From NCBI RefSeq assembly GCF_000801105.2, contig NC_079514.1:21120293-21184292 (forward strand): a stretch of 64,000 bases of DNA, read 5' to 3'. The position numbers and the translations under genes are program-made. The notes below the pieces were generated by a model, which did no database searches, had not been told where the DNA came from, and worked only from the letters and a program-made list of their open reading frames with translations. This DNA comes from Raphanus sativus (taxonomy: Eukaryota; Streptophyta; Magnoliopsida; Brassicales; Brassicaceae). Below are positions 54,294 through 64,000 of this stretch, piece by piece (within the stretch, counting starts at the first letter, position 1; each line of letters begins with the position of its first letter).

Positions 54294-57099
54294 TAAATGT
54301 TAAATGTGGGTCTTCTATGTGAGGGGCATATTGTGTAGACAGGCTTCAAATCGCCAACAAATTAAATCTAAACCTGCCATTTATTTAAGTACTGGATCTC
54401 AAAAAAAGTTAGAGACAAAAGAATAGAGAGAAGATGATATCATTGAAGCACTTCCATCACTTATATTTATATAAGTTTCAAATTATTTCTTTATTAAATG
54501 AGATCAATATATCAAATATACGCTCGATGATACTGATTGGCAAATTGCAAGTTAAGATTTCTTCAAATGTTTTTGTTTTCGGAAGTTGATAAATACGGCT
54601 GAATACTGTTTTAGGTTAATATTAAACATTTGAATCAAGGATTTCGTTTGTGATGTAAAGATTAAGAAGGTAGTATAAATAACGGCAATCAGCACTAATT
54701 TTATCTCCACATAAAATTTTGTGATTGCAATCAAGACTTTCCATATACAATACAATATTGACCTAAATAATAATCTAAATTTGCGTGGAGATCAATATAT
54801 TGATAAAAAATATCACTCACTTATATTCTAAATCATAAATGCATTAAATTAAAGATCATAACTTGCAAATCACGATTATGAATTGATACCATAAAGTGTA
54901 TCATTTACATTTAAATATATAGAAATTTGATTTCAAATAAATTAGTTTATCTGTGAAAACATTTCAACTTAAATTGTTCTTATATTTTAAATGTTGGAAA
55001 TTAATATTCTATTTTCTGTAATTTAATTTTTGTTTGCATTGTAAAATAAAAATCACTATAAGAAAATACATATACAAAAACTACAAAAGAGATTTTGCAG
55101 GTACAAAAAATATTATAACAGGGGGTTACTTCTTTTTTTTTTTGAACTAATAATAATGATGAACTAACGTAACTAATCGATTATTTCATTAGTTTATACC
55201 AGTACATATAAATTCCAGAAGACGAACCTTCAATGGTTTTTAAATATGTCCCAAAACTATGGAGTTTATTACTCTTTCAATATTTCTTACCTTCTTTTGT
55301 TTCCGAAATTATACCTGCGAAATCTCTTTTGTAGTTTTTATAATATTTGTAAACTAATCGATTTTTTCATTTCAATGAAATATTTAGCAACAAAATAAAA
55401 CAAACTAAACAATGGACAATAAATAACTAAAAATAACGCTTTCAATAGTTTAGTCCTGGCAAGATAATTTAAACGGTACATAGTTCATCAATTAGAATCT
55501 TAAGATCAAATGCTAAAAACAACAATGGTACAAATCAAAATATGAACGATACGTTGCAAAGGCTTTATTATTTGAAAACCAAAATAAAATTCGAATTAAT
55601 ATGCAACTCACATGAAAAGGCTCTTCTTGGTATCCTGAAAAACAAATCCTGACAATGTAGTTTGTGTAAGCAAACATAGAAGTAAAATAATTAACAGATG
55701 AAAATGTTCATATATGCTTACTTGTTTTTGAAGGCTTCTATTTCTAGGAGTTCAGGGTCAAACAAAATGTGAGAACATGAAGCTCCTCGTCTATTTGAAG
55801 TCACCTGCTTATATATTTGAATCAAAAAGAGAAATCAAATCCTTTTTATCCTTGTTTCAGAAAAGGATCAAACTAAGAAACCAAAACCTTTTTAAATGTC
55901 GCATTTTGTCCTCCTGCAAAAATTTACCATATGAAAGTGTTAGTTGTTTGGTTAGACATGGCTAAGTTGATATAGAGCATATTGCAATAAACTAAAAAAA
56001 ACTTATTTTTGCATCCATGAAAAAATATTATAAAAGTTTCTACACCTTTAGCCTAGTATTGCTTCCAAAAACTTTTTACATCTCTTTTTCACCTTTGAAA
56101 TGTTTCAACTCAGATATTGAGTGCATAGAACTCATTTTTTGTTAGATTGCATACCGGTTCGAACTTGGTTGGTAATGATGCTGAGTAAATGAGTTTAGAA
56201 GGTCATATATAGTCAGGCAACTTAGGGTTTAGGCACACAAGAATTACCAGAAACAAATATTGAGTAGTTTACCCAAAATTTACGCTATTACTATATTTAA
56301 CTACACGCATTATCGCCTTCCAAAATTTGGTTAGTACTATATTTTTGAACCTAATATAGGAAACAATATTCAATACGATATTTGACCAAATATTAAGTGT
56401 ATAGTATAAACTTAAAATGATAACCATTTCTGTGGAGGATTTGGCATAAATTACGGTTATATTAAATAACATACTAAATTAGTTTAAAATTTATTGCAGT
56501 TTTCATATATTAAATACGGTTATAATAAAATGGCTTCTGATACATTATATGGCTTCTGATACTTTATAAAAAATGTTTAGTTTACTTTTAATAAAATGGC
56601 TTCTGATACATCTTGCATTGAAAAAAAAACAAATATTAAATTTTACAACATTATAAGACATAATTGCGTAATACATTATATGGCAATGATCTATGGTAAC
56701 CTTATATATGGCAATATATTTTGATTGAAAAGTAAATCATGGAATGAGTTAATGGGAAATAGAATTAAGAGAAAAAGTAATGATCTTTGACTTTCCTTAA
56801 ACATGAAATGATGAAATCGGACATATCTTTGACTTTCCTTTTTACACGAAATCGTCCAATTATTCATTTTGAACTATAATGTATATGAGGAAATTCGAGT
56901 GGTACCACAATGGCATTTCTTTGTAATTTCTCTAGTGAATCAAGGGTGATTTTATATATGGGCTGAGAGTGAATATGGTGCTGACACGTCAGCATGGCAC
57001 TCATGTAAATAACTTACACATTTAAGGTTACTCTTTAAAAATGCTTCTTGATTAATAAGAAGGGGATTATTTTTTTACTGCATAAACTTTGATCTTATT
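54294..57099. other. AT-rich DNA without recognised genes
   Basis: Short spurious frames only. It contains an inverted repeat of ~25 bp (55077-55101 and 55313-55340) and three copies of atggcttctgata at 56530-56600. It is the right part of the ~4.5 kb insertion that splits the chromovirus leader. Confidence 0.5.
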
Positions 57100-57211
57100 T
57101 TTTTTTAATGGGGGTAATGAGGGGCCCGGGTTCAAGATAGATAGATGAAGAATTGTTTAGAAGAAATGGAGAGATGAGAAAGATGGATAGAAAAAGAGTT
57201 ACCGGAAGAGT

Positions 57212-57224
57212 GGCTCAGATACCA
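57212..57224 (-). other. Primer binding site, tRNA-Met type (chromovirus)
   Basis: The minus strand reads TGGTATCTGAGCC two bases after the LTR end; one mismatch to the usual TGGTATCAGAGCC. Confidence 0.8.
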
Positions 57225-57226
57225 CT

Positions 57227-58228
57227 TGATAGAACCAAAATACGGATCACTCTACCGGTACGGATGATATGAACTCAGATCAGAGGGGATTGAGAACTGG
57301 TGGATCGATGGGTGACATTAAGGGTTGCGGAAGCCCAAAGATACTACCAGAGTTTCGAAGGTTGCCGGATGTGACGCACCGGTCCAACACAACGAAGGTG
57401 TTTCACTCGGAGATAACCTCACCAAGTAAACTAAGAATGTTCTAAGACAAAGAACAATGAGAGAAAACTCAAAATATAAGAAGGAAAATCGATGTGATAG
57501 ATTGATCAAAGAGTTTACATATTTATACTACTTTGAGTCAAAGAGAAAAATAAAGAAAGCACGGAAAAACATTACATAGAAAATAGATATTTGACTAGAT
57601 CTAGTCAAAGTGTGGAAAACAAGAGAAGACCAGTCAAAACTCAGAATTTGATGAAGACTTGGCAAGATTCATTGACTGTCCAGGTTCATGATGCGTCCAT
57701 GTTCATGCTGTGATGATCAGGTCGTCCGCGGTAAGGAGAAGGACGGACGCAAGGCTGCCCGCATGGTTGATCATAGATGATCCATGAACGGATGAAGAGA
57801 TAGCTCGACCCAAATCTTCAGAGAGCCTAAGTAACATCCCTTTGGAGAAGTTGGATGCATCGATCATCATGAAATCATCAAAGTGGTCGGAAAAGTCGAG
57901 ATCAGCCTGATCCGGTCGTGCGGTACGTCCCAAACGGGCCAGGAAAGACAGGCTAAGTCCGGAATCTGATTCTTCACGATGATCATGGGTTCTGGCTTGA
58001 CTGTTGGCTCTGGAATGACGAATGGGTCGGGGAAGAACGCATGTGGGTCGGCTGATTCGGTCATCAGGTCGTGGATCCATCCTTAGGTCGCGTCCGGGTG
58101 CACGCGGGTCGATCCGGTACACGGCTTTGTCCGTTGATCCGGTACGGCTGAATGGCTGAACCTCAGTTGGACTGATCTGATCGTCCTGAGTCTGCTCCAA
58201 GTCTTGGGCCAGGTCCTGGGTTCCATCA
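57227..58228 (-). repeat. Chromovirus 5' LTR (about 1002 bp)
   Basis: Ends form a 10-bp near-perfect inverted repeat: TGATGGAACC at 58228 (minus strand) and TGATAGAACC at 57227 (plus strand). The 57227-57515 part matches the truncated LTR ends at 46332-46608 and 49724-49998. Confidence 0.75.
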
Positions 58229-58830
58229 CAAAGGATGAAGATCCCGCTTGGAGAAGTCATCCGGAACCAAGACCCTTGACCGGATTCTCTAGCATCACCT
58301 CTATGACCCTTGGGACGATTAAGCTCCTGGTCATGGCAAAGGAAGTCACAAAAATCGTCGACTTAGCAGTAGTCGACAACCCAGCCATCTACAACGTGAT
58401 CATGGGAACCCCTTGGATAAACCCCATGAAGGCAGTAACATCCACATATCATCTTGGCATCAAATTCTCGACTCCAACTAGAACCGCAGTAATCTGGGGA
58501 AGCCAATAACAGTCGAGACTTTGCTTTCTAGCCGAACACAAACTGTGAAAGAATCGGAACGCCCCTGCGGCTAACCCGAAAAGAGCGAAAAAATCGCTGG
58601 AAATTCCTGAGAACTCGGGAAAGGATGATCAAGAATCATCCGATTTGGCAACGACTCAAGACAACGACAAAATCCCCGAGTCCATCGCCAAAGAAGCGGA
58701 CAACTCAACTCCCAAAAAGACCACTGACCCAGCTAGTGCGGTCGAAACTTCAACACTCGGGGAGTAGACACACCCGCAGCAACAAACAGAACTACATGAT
58801 GGCTTGATCCTCGGAAGAGGTACGTAGGCA
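58229..58830 (+). pseudogene. Tat (Ty3/gypsy) protease-region fragment
   Basis: 58260-58509 encodes ITSMTLGTIKLLVMAKEV and NPAIYNVIMGTPWINPMKAV, the C-terminal half of the Tat-type retropepsin region. It is followed by a low-complexity, Pro/Ser/Lys-rich linker with stops to about 58800 and by the ggtacgtaggca motif at 58819-58830. The N-terminal part with the catalytic Asp is cut off by the chromovirus LTR. No RT or integrase follows. Confidence 0.78.
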
Positions 58831-59789
58831 GCTCGTTGAAACCCGGCGAGTTCAGCTATCCCCCTCACCAAAAAGGGGGGGAGTGGGTACGTATACTCGT
58901 ATACTCCCACAAAAGGTCAAAATACCCGCACATGTATTCAATATTTTTGAAACTTTTTCAATAAAATTCTTTTACTTGATCTTTCGATGCTTAACTCATA
59001 AACACTTCGGAGAACGAAAATCATATCCTCAAGGAACGCAAGACGTCGCAATCTCCCTGAAGATATCGAAATCGTGTCATCTGTGAAAACATTCCGTCTG
59101 CGACTATAAAAAAAAACCCGTCGATTGGCCCCGACGGGTAAACATAGAAACGTTTCACTTAAACAAATTTGTAGTCAGATCATTTTAAAGATCCTCTTAC
59201 ATCCGACAAGGATACCATAGCGCGTTATACAAGAAATCCAAATTTTGGTTTAGCACTCCTTTGGAGATAGCTCGGTTCTTACTACACAAGTCACATATGC
59301 CGGCGCCAAGTCGCAAACTTTAATCAGTAAGAATCAGGAAGAAATCACTAACAGGCAAAACGAAAGCCGATCAGTCATCGCACAGACTTAAGGCTGAGAG
59401 TAAACCTAGGTCTTGCCCTAAATCCAGCCTTGCTGGTACTTAACATCACATAGACATAGTATCAAAACCTGATACGAGATCTAAAACATGTCTCTTATCG
59501 CTTAAAACGCTCACTAAAAAGTAGCATACGGACTAAGCGACAAAATAAGAGTTAGAATATGAAGTGACTTGACGAAAGTATAAATCAAATCATAAAATGA
59601 AATTTTCGAGAAATCTACTTCATATTCATAAAAACCGCAAAAAACGGCAGGGATTCAAAGCCACAAACGGCCAGTCCCGAAATACACAAAGTTACACGAC
59701 CTACTACGGTCGCGGCATAAAAAATTAAACGGCCACACTTGGCCTAGCACACAGCAAAAACAATGAAAGGGATATAATCCCAGAAAACT
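58831..59789 (+). other. Tat 3' noncoding region
   Basis: No coding frame. A hairpin at about 59119-59140 (cccgtcg...cgacggg) stands out. The antisense ORF ends at its right edge. Confidence 0.6.
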
Positions 59790-61640
59790 TCAATAATCTA
59801 AATCTAAGTCGCAATATCCATAGAGGGAAATCCCAAACAAGTCCGCAGGCTTGTCTACCTCTTGGTCCCCGCCTCCGGCCTTTCCGCCTGCGCCCGTCTC
59901 CACCGTATACTCCGAAACCTCGACGGGATCCCAGAGCGTTCGGACCCTTCCCTCGATCGGAGGAACCAGGGATTTGGCCTCAGCACATTCCCTCATGAGA
60001 ACATTCATCTCAGCGACCTCGGCGGGAAAGGAGAAGTCCTCGCCCTGCGTCTTGTGAAGGGTAGCAACCGAGCCTCGGCACTCGCGGAAGTCACCCACGA
60101 ATTCCTGAACTTCCTTGAGGCTCTCGAACTCAGTGGCAAACATTCCGGCCCTCCGCCTCATCTCAGCGGCAACAGCTCTCCTCCCCTTCCTTTCTGCACG
60201 AACGAGGGCTCGAGAATGAAGTTTGGCCTGTTTACGGTTTTGTTCCTCAACTTCCTGCCGGTATCGGAAGAGCTGTCTTTCGGCCTCCTCGGCTTTGAAG
60301 CGAGATAGTCGCGCCGCTCGGAAGTTTCCTTCGATCGCCGCTCCCCACACTCTCATCCCCTGCATGAACTTAAGGTCAAAGAAATGTACACATAATTACA
60401 AAAGATACGACCAAAGTTAAGAGGACAAACCTCGTTGATTAGACGAGACCCGTCAGTGGTCACTTTCCTCCTCGCTTCATTGTCCAGCGACTTGTCGGAC
60501 GTAAACGCGGGAGGGAGGTTGTCGAAAAAATCATTAGGGGGAGGAGCCGCGCTAGTTCCACCCCTTTCTTCTAAGGTGAAACTAGGGTCCCATCCCGGCA
60601 GCGGGTGATCTCTCGAGGCAGCTTCGAAGGCAACACCTTTGCCCTTCCGAGATCTGTTTTTCCGCCTCTGAGTGGACAAGTCGACAACTTGCTCAACGAG
60701 AAGCTGGGGAGTGCTTCGCGATCGATGAAGCCCCACCGCGCTACGGATCCGTTCAAGAGTAAAGGAATTCCAGAAAAACGGCCTCGACCGAAGAAGATCT
60801 CGCTTAGCGAAAAGATCGTTGGGGACCTCCGGAAAAGGGTTGTTCCCTACATGAAATATTTTTTTTTTATTTTTCACGCACTTTAAAAGTATCGAAACAG
60901 AAAGCAAAGTAGTCGTATTACCGCGACCGTAATGCCATTCCAGACGGAGTAGATCGAGGCAGCTTCCTTCGACGGACTCCTCATCTATTTTGACAAAGAA
61001 GAAACGCTCGAACAAGTCTTTGGGGTTCGAAGTTGTCCCCTGGATTATCGTCAGATCGTTCCTTGCCTTTATGGAATACAAACCCTCGGTCGTCATTGGT
61101 CTGGTAGTCCAGAATCCCTCAAAGTCGCCAGGGCCGAGATCCATCCCAACTCATCGCTCAAGATCACCACGCCGAGCCAACTCTCCATGGCCGAAACATT
61201 CAGCTGGCCCATCGAGAGCTCGAAACGGTGAAGGGTACGAACGATGGCGCCAGGGATCGGGAACCACATGCGGCAGTACGACAAATAGGCCTCGTAGTAA
61301 GTAAAGAAACCTGGGGAGGGTTCCTCGCGCTTTCGTTGCCAACCGGAATTCAGAACGTAAGTCCATTCAGAACTTGGTAAAAGTTCCGAGGGGTCGTGAG
61401 ATACTCGGGAAAAACCGCGCTTGGCGTGAATGACGCACCAGGCGCCCTCGGAGGACGCTTGGGAATGGGATTCTCTTGGTGAGGCGGAGGCAAGCCACCA
61501 AGAGCTTTGTAGTACGCCTCCCTTTCGTCTTCCTCAACTGCGAACTCGTTTTTCGGGCTGATCACTTTATTGGCCGGAGAATCGTCCGAAGACGAATGAA
61601 AAGAAGAATTCTTCTTAGAATATCTTGATCTTGAAGACAT
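59790..61640 (-). pseudogene. Tat antisense ORF, spliced, Transposase_28-like
   Basis: It runs antisense to the host Tat. From 61640 (MSSRSRYSKKNSS) the N-terminus is Ser-rich; after a frame change near 61360 come YCRMWFPIPGAIVRTLHRFE and LSMGQLNVSAMESW. From 61144 the next frame includes RLEWHYGRG. A GT-AG intron fits 60921-60847 (gtaata...tgtag) and a second 60430-60360 (gtttgt...tgcag). The last exon (60360-59790) is a charged, coiled-coil-like tail. A TATAAA at 61751-61756 is 111 bp upstream of the ATG. Function is unknown; such antisense ORFs are known in some Tat-lineage elements. Confidence 0.75.
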
Positions 61641-61750
61641 ATTTTTCTTTGAAAGAAAGGAGAGGATTCTTAAGAGTGGGATTCTTGGAAAATTCTTAAA
61701 GTGTAAAGATCTTGGATAAAGTGACAATGATAAAAAATTCTTACTCCATC

Positions 61751-61756
61751 TTTATA
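61751..61756 (-). promoter_or_regulatory. Candidate TATA box of the antisense ORF
   Basis: The minus strand reads CCTATAAAGATGG, upstream of the ATG at 61640 and only ~130 bp from the 3' LTR. The antisense gene therefore seems to have its own promoter. Confidence 0.6.
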
Positions 61757-61871
61757 GGCAAAAAATTTACTATTTAATCTGACTTTCGGCAACGATTACG
61801 TCTCCGCACTTCCCTAATGAGATATACCGCAATCTAGGACCTTAATACCTGAAGCACAACGGTTCCTAGCT

Positions 61872-61886
61872 AGCTGGGGGGCTAAC
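61872..61886 (+). other. Tat polypurine tract
   Basis: agctggggggctaac immediately before the LTR start tgttggggtcaaaatc. Confidence 0.8.
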
Positions 61887-62010
61887 TGTTGGGGTCAAAA
61901 TCGGTCAAGACAAAATCGATGCCCGAAAGTCCTCGGAAAAACCAAGTGATATTCAAAACCTCGAAAAAACGAGAGAACGGATAACTGAAACAGGTCAACC
62001 AAGGAACACG

Positions 62011-62235
62011 GTCCTGGGCGCCGGGCCGCCAGACCGTCGTCCTGGGCGCCGGGCCGCCAGACAGACATCTTGGGCTCCTGGCGTCCAGACCGACGTCCCG
62101 GTTCTGTGTGCCGGGCGGCCAGACCGAAGTCCTGGGTGCCAGGCGGCCAGACAGAAGTCATGGGCGACGGGCGGCCAGATCAACGTTCTGAGCGCCGGGC
62201 GGCCAGACCAACGTCCTAGGCGCCGGGCTGCGGAT
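62011..62235 (+). repeat. 28-bp minisatellite in the Tat LTR, about 8 units
   Basis: Degenerate tandem units around gtcctgggcgccgggc followed by cgccagacc, 27-34 bp long, strongly GC-rich. Confidence 0.9.
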
Positions 62236-62670
62236 CGTTCGGCAAGTACGGCCAATTCCTCGTGAAACCATCCTGGCACTAGTCCAATCCTATACTTTGC
62301 ATCCTTGCTTGAAGCCTCGCAGTACGAATCTTTAAAATCGTGAATCTAAGACTCCCATTTCGTTTTAATCCTAATCGTCGGGGAAGTATCGGAAAACCGC
62401 GGAAGGTTCGGTTGACGGATAGATTTCAATTCGTCGTATAAGACGATGACGGTTATCTTAAAACACCAATCATCTCAACTATACGAGGAATTGGGGATCT
62501 TTCGGAAAATTGATATCGTGACAAGAGTACGTTATCGAAAAGATCGTAAAAACGTCTAAGGTCTAAAGAACGGCCTGAAAGGGTTCAAACATGACCAAAC
62601 GTCCCGTTTACAATTTTTTAAATCTAATTCGAGATAAGTATGATTGTTTGTATTTATCTTTACAAAACAA

Positions 62671-62736
62671 GATAAATGTCAAGTTTCCAAAAGATAAATG
62701 TCAAGTTTCCCGAAGATAGATGTGAAGTTTCCCGAT
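62671..62736 (+). repeat. Triple 22-bp direct repeat upstream of the LTR TATA box
   Basis: Units start at 62671, 62693 and 62715, each around gataaatgtcaagtttcc plus four bases. The first two are nearly identical. It lies about 85 bp before the TATA box, a typical enhancer position. Confidence 0.88.
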
Positions 62737-62818
62737 AGACATGAAGATCGATGAAAATGGAAAAGCCCGATTCGCGACAGATTTGACCCAAAGGGAGGAT
62801 AGACCGTCTTAGAAGGAG

Positions 62819-62826
62819 TATATAAG
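62819..62826 (+). promoter_or_regulatory. TATA box of the Tat LTR
   Basis: gtatataag within the LTR on the plus strand, downstream of the triple repeat. Confidence 0.75.
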
Positions 62827-63206
62827 AAAGCTTGGGGCAAGGAGCAGAGGCATCATCAAAAACTTTCCAGAGCAACTTTGCACTTAGAGCAACTTAGGTT
62901 TTTATTTTTCCGTTTTTACTAGCGAGCTGCGACTCAAATACGTTAGACTTAGGTTGCTAGACTAACGAACTGACCGACAGCTCTTGTAGCCGAGGTCCTT
63001 ATATGTTGTCCACGCTCAACGCGAATTCGGAAATAAGATCTTCTTGCTCTTCTTTTGTTCTTACGTTTTTTACGAATTTCTCGATATATTGATTGTCTTG
63101 TGCGTGGCCCCGCAGAAATCCGGGACCTTCAGGGGAAGTTAGGTTTACTTAACTTTCCTCTGTTTTATATTTACTAAAATCGACAGTGCGAATTTTGGTT
63201 CCCACA

Positions 63207-63889
63207 ATAGGAGAGAAGGCGGGAAGAGTTGCGAAGGCGAATCTCTCTGCCCATCTACCACTAAAAACTGGATGACGCTTCCTCGCACTCTTCTCAATCT
63301 TCCGAACCAGAGCACTGCCACTGCGGGGGTGAAGGTAATACTTCCCCTTTGGTCCAGGCAAGGTAGCGACATAGTACGAGTAAAGGACCTCGTTCACCCC
63401 TAAAACCAAGCCTTCCAAGCCACCGAGGTTTTGAATCGCTATTAGAGTTCTCCAGGCCGGAGGAGTCAGCTGACCAGGGGAGATGTCCAGGTGCTCCGAC
63501 AGCTTCGCAATCAATGAAGGGATTCGATCCCGAAAGCCCGATTCAAAATACGCCTCGTAGATCGGAACTTCATCGACTCCGAAGTCTGAAATCCTGTCAA
63601 AAGGACACGGGATTCGAATGGCCAGATCTTGAGCAAGGTCGTACTTCCTCCTCCACTCCTCGATATCTCTTTTTCCGGTCCGAGAAACCGGGCCCAACAG
63701 TAGAGATCCTCCGGCTTCGTCATCAGAGGAGATGTTCTCAATCTCGTCAAGTCTAGGGCTTTCCGTTTCAGCCGCGGGATCAGGGGAGAGAGAGGAAGAA
63801 TTTACCGAGTCTAGAGTCCTAGATCTAACCTTGCTATCTACGGGAGAGGGATCTAGGATTTTGCTAGAGGATTCACTGAACATTATCAA
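63207..63889 (-). pseudogene. Tat antisense ORF fragment, Transposase_28-like
   Basis: From 63889 an open frame encodes about 228 residues homologous to 48558-49250 without its frameshift (RDIEEWRRKYDLAQDLAIRI, YEAYFESGFRDRIP, GQLTPPAWRTLIAIQNLG). It is cut by the Tat LTR at 63206, so the last residues of the open frame are LTR sequence. Confidence 0.8.
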
Positions 63890-64000
63890 AGATGGTCTAA
63901 AAGAAGAAGAAAAGAGGAGAAGAGAAGACGGCTACCTATTAAAAGCGAGAGGAAATCTCCGAGAGAGGAAGCCGCCGAGAGAAAATCTTGGAGAGAAATA
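63890..64000 (-). other. Leader of the antisense ORF
   Basis: The minus strand is pyrimidine-rich (tctctctcc, cggcggcttcc) and matches 48460-48557. The window ends here. Confidence 0.6.

Larger units (their letters stand above)
57100..58228 (-). mobile_element. Chromovirus 5' end: LTR, PBS and outer leader
   Basis: On the minus strand a ~1.0 kb LTR (58228 to 57227) is followed by the PBS and a leader that stops at a poly(T/A) tract at 57100. The leader continues at 52576, so both pieces and the gag at 50424-52301 form one copy split by ~4.5 kb. The LTR interrupts a plus-strand Tat protease region. Confidence 0.8.
61887..63206 (+). repeat. Tat 3' LTR (about 1320 bp)
   Basis: Starts TGTTGGGGTCAAAATCGG after the PPT and ends ...TTTTGGTTCCCACA. 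It contains, in order, a 28-bp minisatellite, a 22-bp triple repeat and a TATA box. At 63207 it abuts another antisense ORF, into which the element inserted. Confidence 0.8.

Noticed and set aside
57703..58260. 185-codon minus-strand ORF
   Set aside because: It covers the chromovirus LTR and crosses its end into a Tat protease region; low-complexity composition and no domain.

Overview
The window is repeat-only nuclear DNA from a flowering plant, most likely the tribe Brassiceae of the Brassicaceae (Brassica/Raphanus/Sinapis relatives; I cannot name the species), and it looks pericentromeric. The main evidence is a ~9.3 kb array of a ~177 bp HindIII-type satellite related to the Brassica/radish centromeric repeats (CentBr / 177-bp family), surrounded by nested Athila, Tat, chromovirus, Copia, CACTA, Cassandra and Helitron sequences. 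I found no host gene, no tRNA gene and no functional rRNA gene. Three 100-base N runs (31515-31614, 33460-33559, 38355-38454) show that this is a scaffold, and sequence order around them is doubtful.

Layout. 1-4045: 5' part of a minus-strand, gag-only Athila relative with a complete Cassandra TRIM (123-922, TSD TTTCC) inside its gag. 4046-6856: a decayed plus-strand Athila pol. 6857-20482: an old Athila-type LTR split by a complete 12.4 kb minus-strand Athila element (7206-19586, TSD TCTAT) with LTRs, tRNA-Asp primer site, gag, protease, RT/RNase H, integrase, a post-integrase env-position ORF and two polypurine tracts; its reading frames are broken. 20483-22176: Tat-like LTR and flank with an 18-bp minisatellite. 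22177-33459: centromeric satellite, interrupted by a Copia element. 33560-36660: rearranged Copia gag-pol. 36661-38354: 5' half of a CACTA transposon inserted in that Copia gag. 38455-46285: plus-strand, gag-protease-only Athila relative of the same family as 1-4045, ending in its 3' LTR. 46286-50317: two copies of a chimeric block (end of a Tat antisense ORF fused to a chromovirus leader), a chromovirus gag fragment, and the 3' end of a minus-strand Tat with its antisense ORF. 50424-58228: a minus-strand chromovirus (5' LTR, PBS, leader, gag) split by ~4.5 kb of AT-rich DNA with two Helitron-like 3' termini. 58229-63206: 3' part of a plus-strand Tat (protease remnant, antisense spliced ORF, PPT, 3' LTR). 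63207-64000: another Tat antisense ORF.

How the parts relate. The autonomous Athila and the gag-only family share PBS type, LTR architecture, the 3' noncoding region and a doubled polypurine tract, so the gag-only family may be mobilised in trans by Athila pol (inference). The most striking unexplained signal is the palindrome TCGATCGA repeated at almost exactly 24-bp intervals. It lies in two arrays at conserved positions of every Athila-type LTR seen here, in noncoding spacers, and in coding linkers where it encodes an 8-residue periodic motif with a central Asp. The spacers between cores have diverged while core and spacing persist, as expected for a phased protein-binding array rather than a plain minisatellite.
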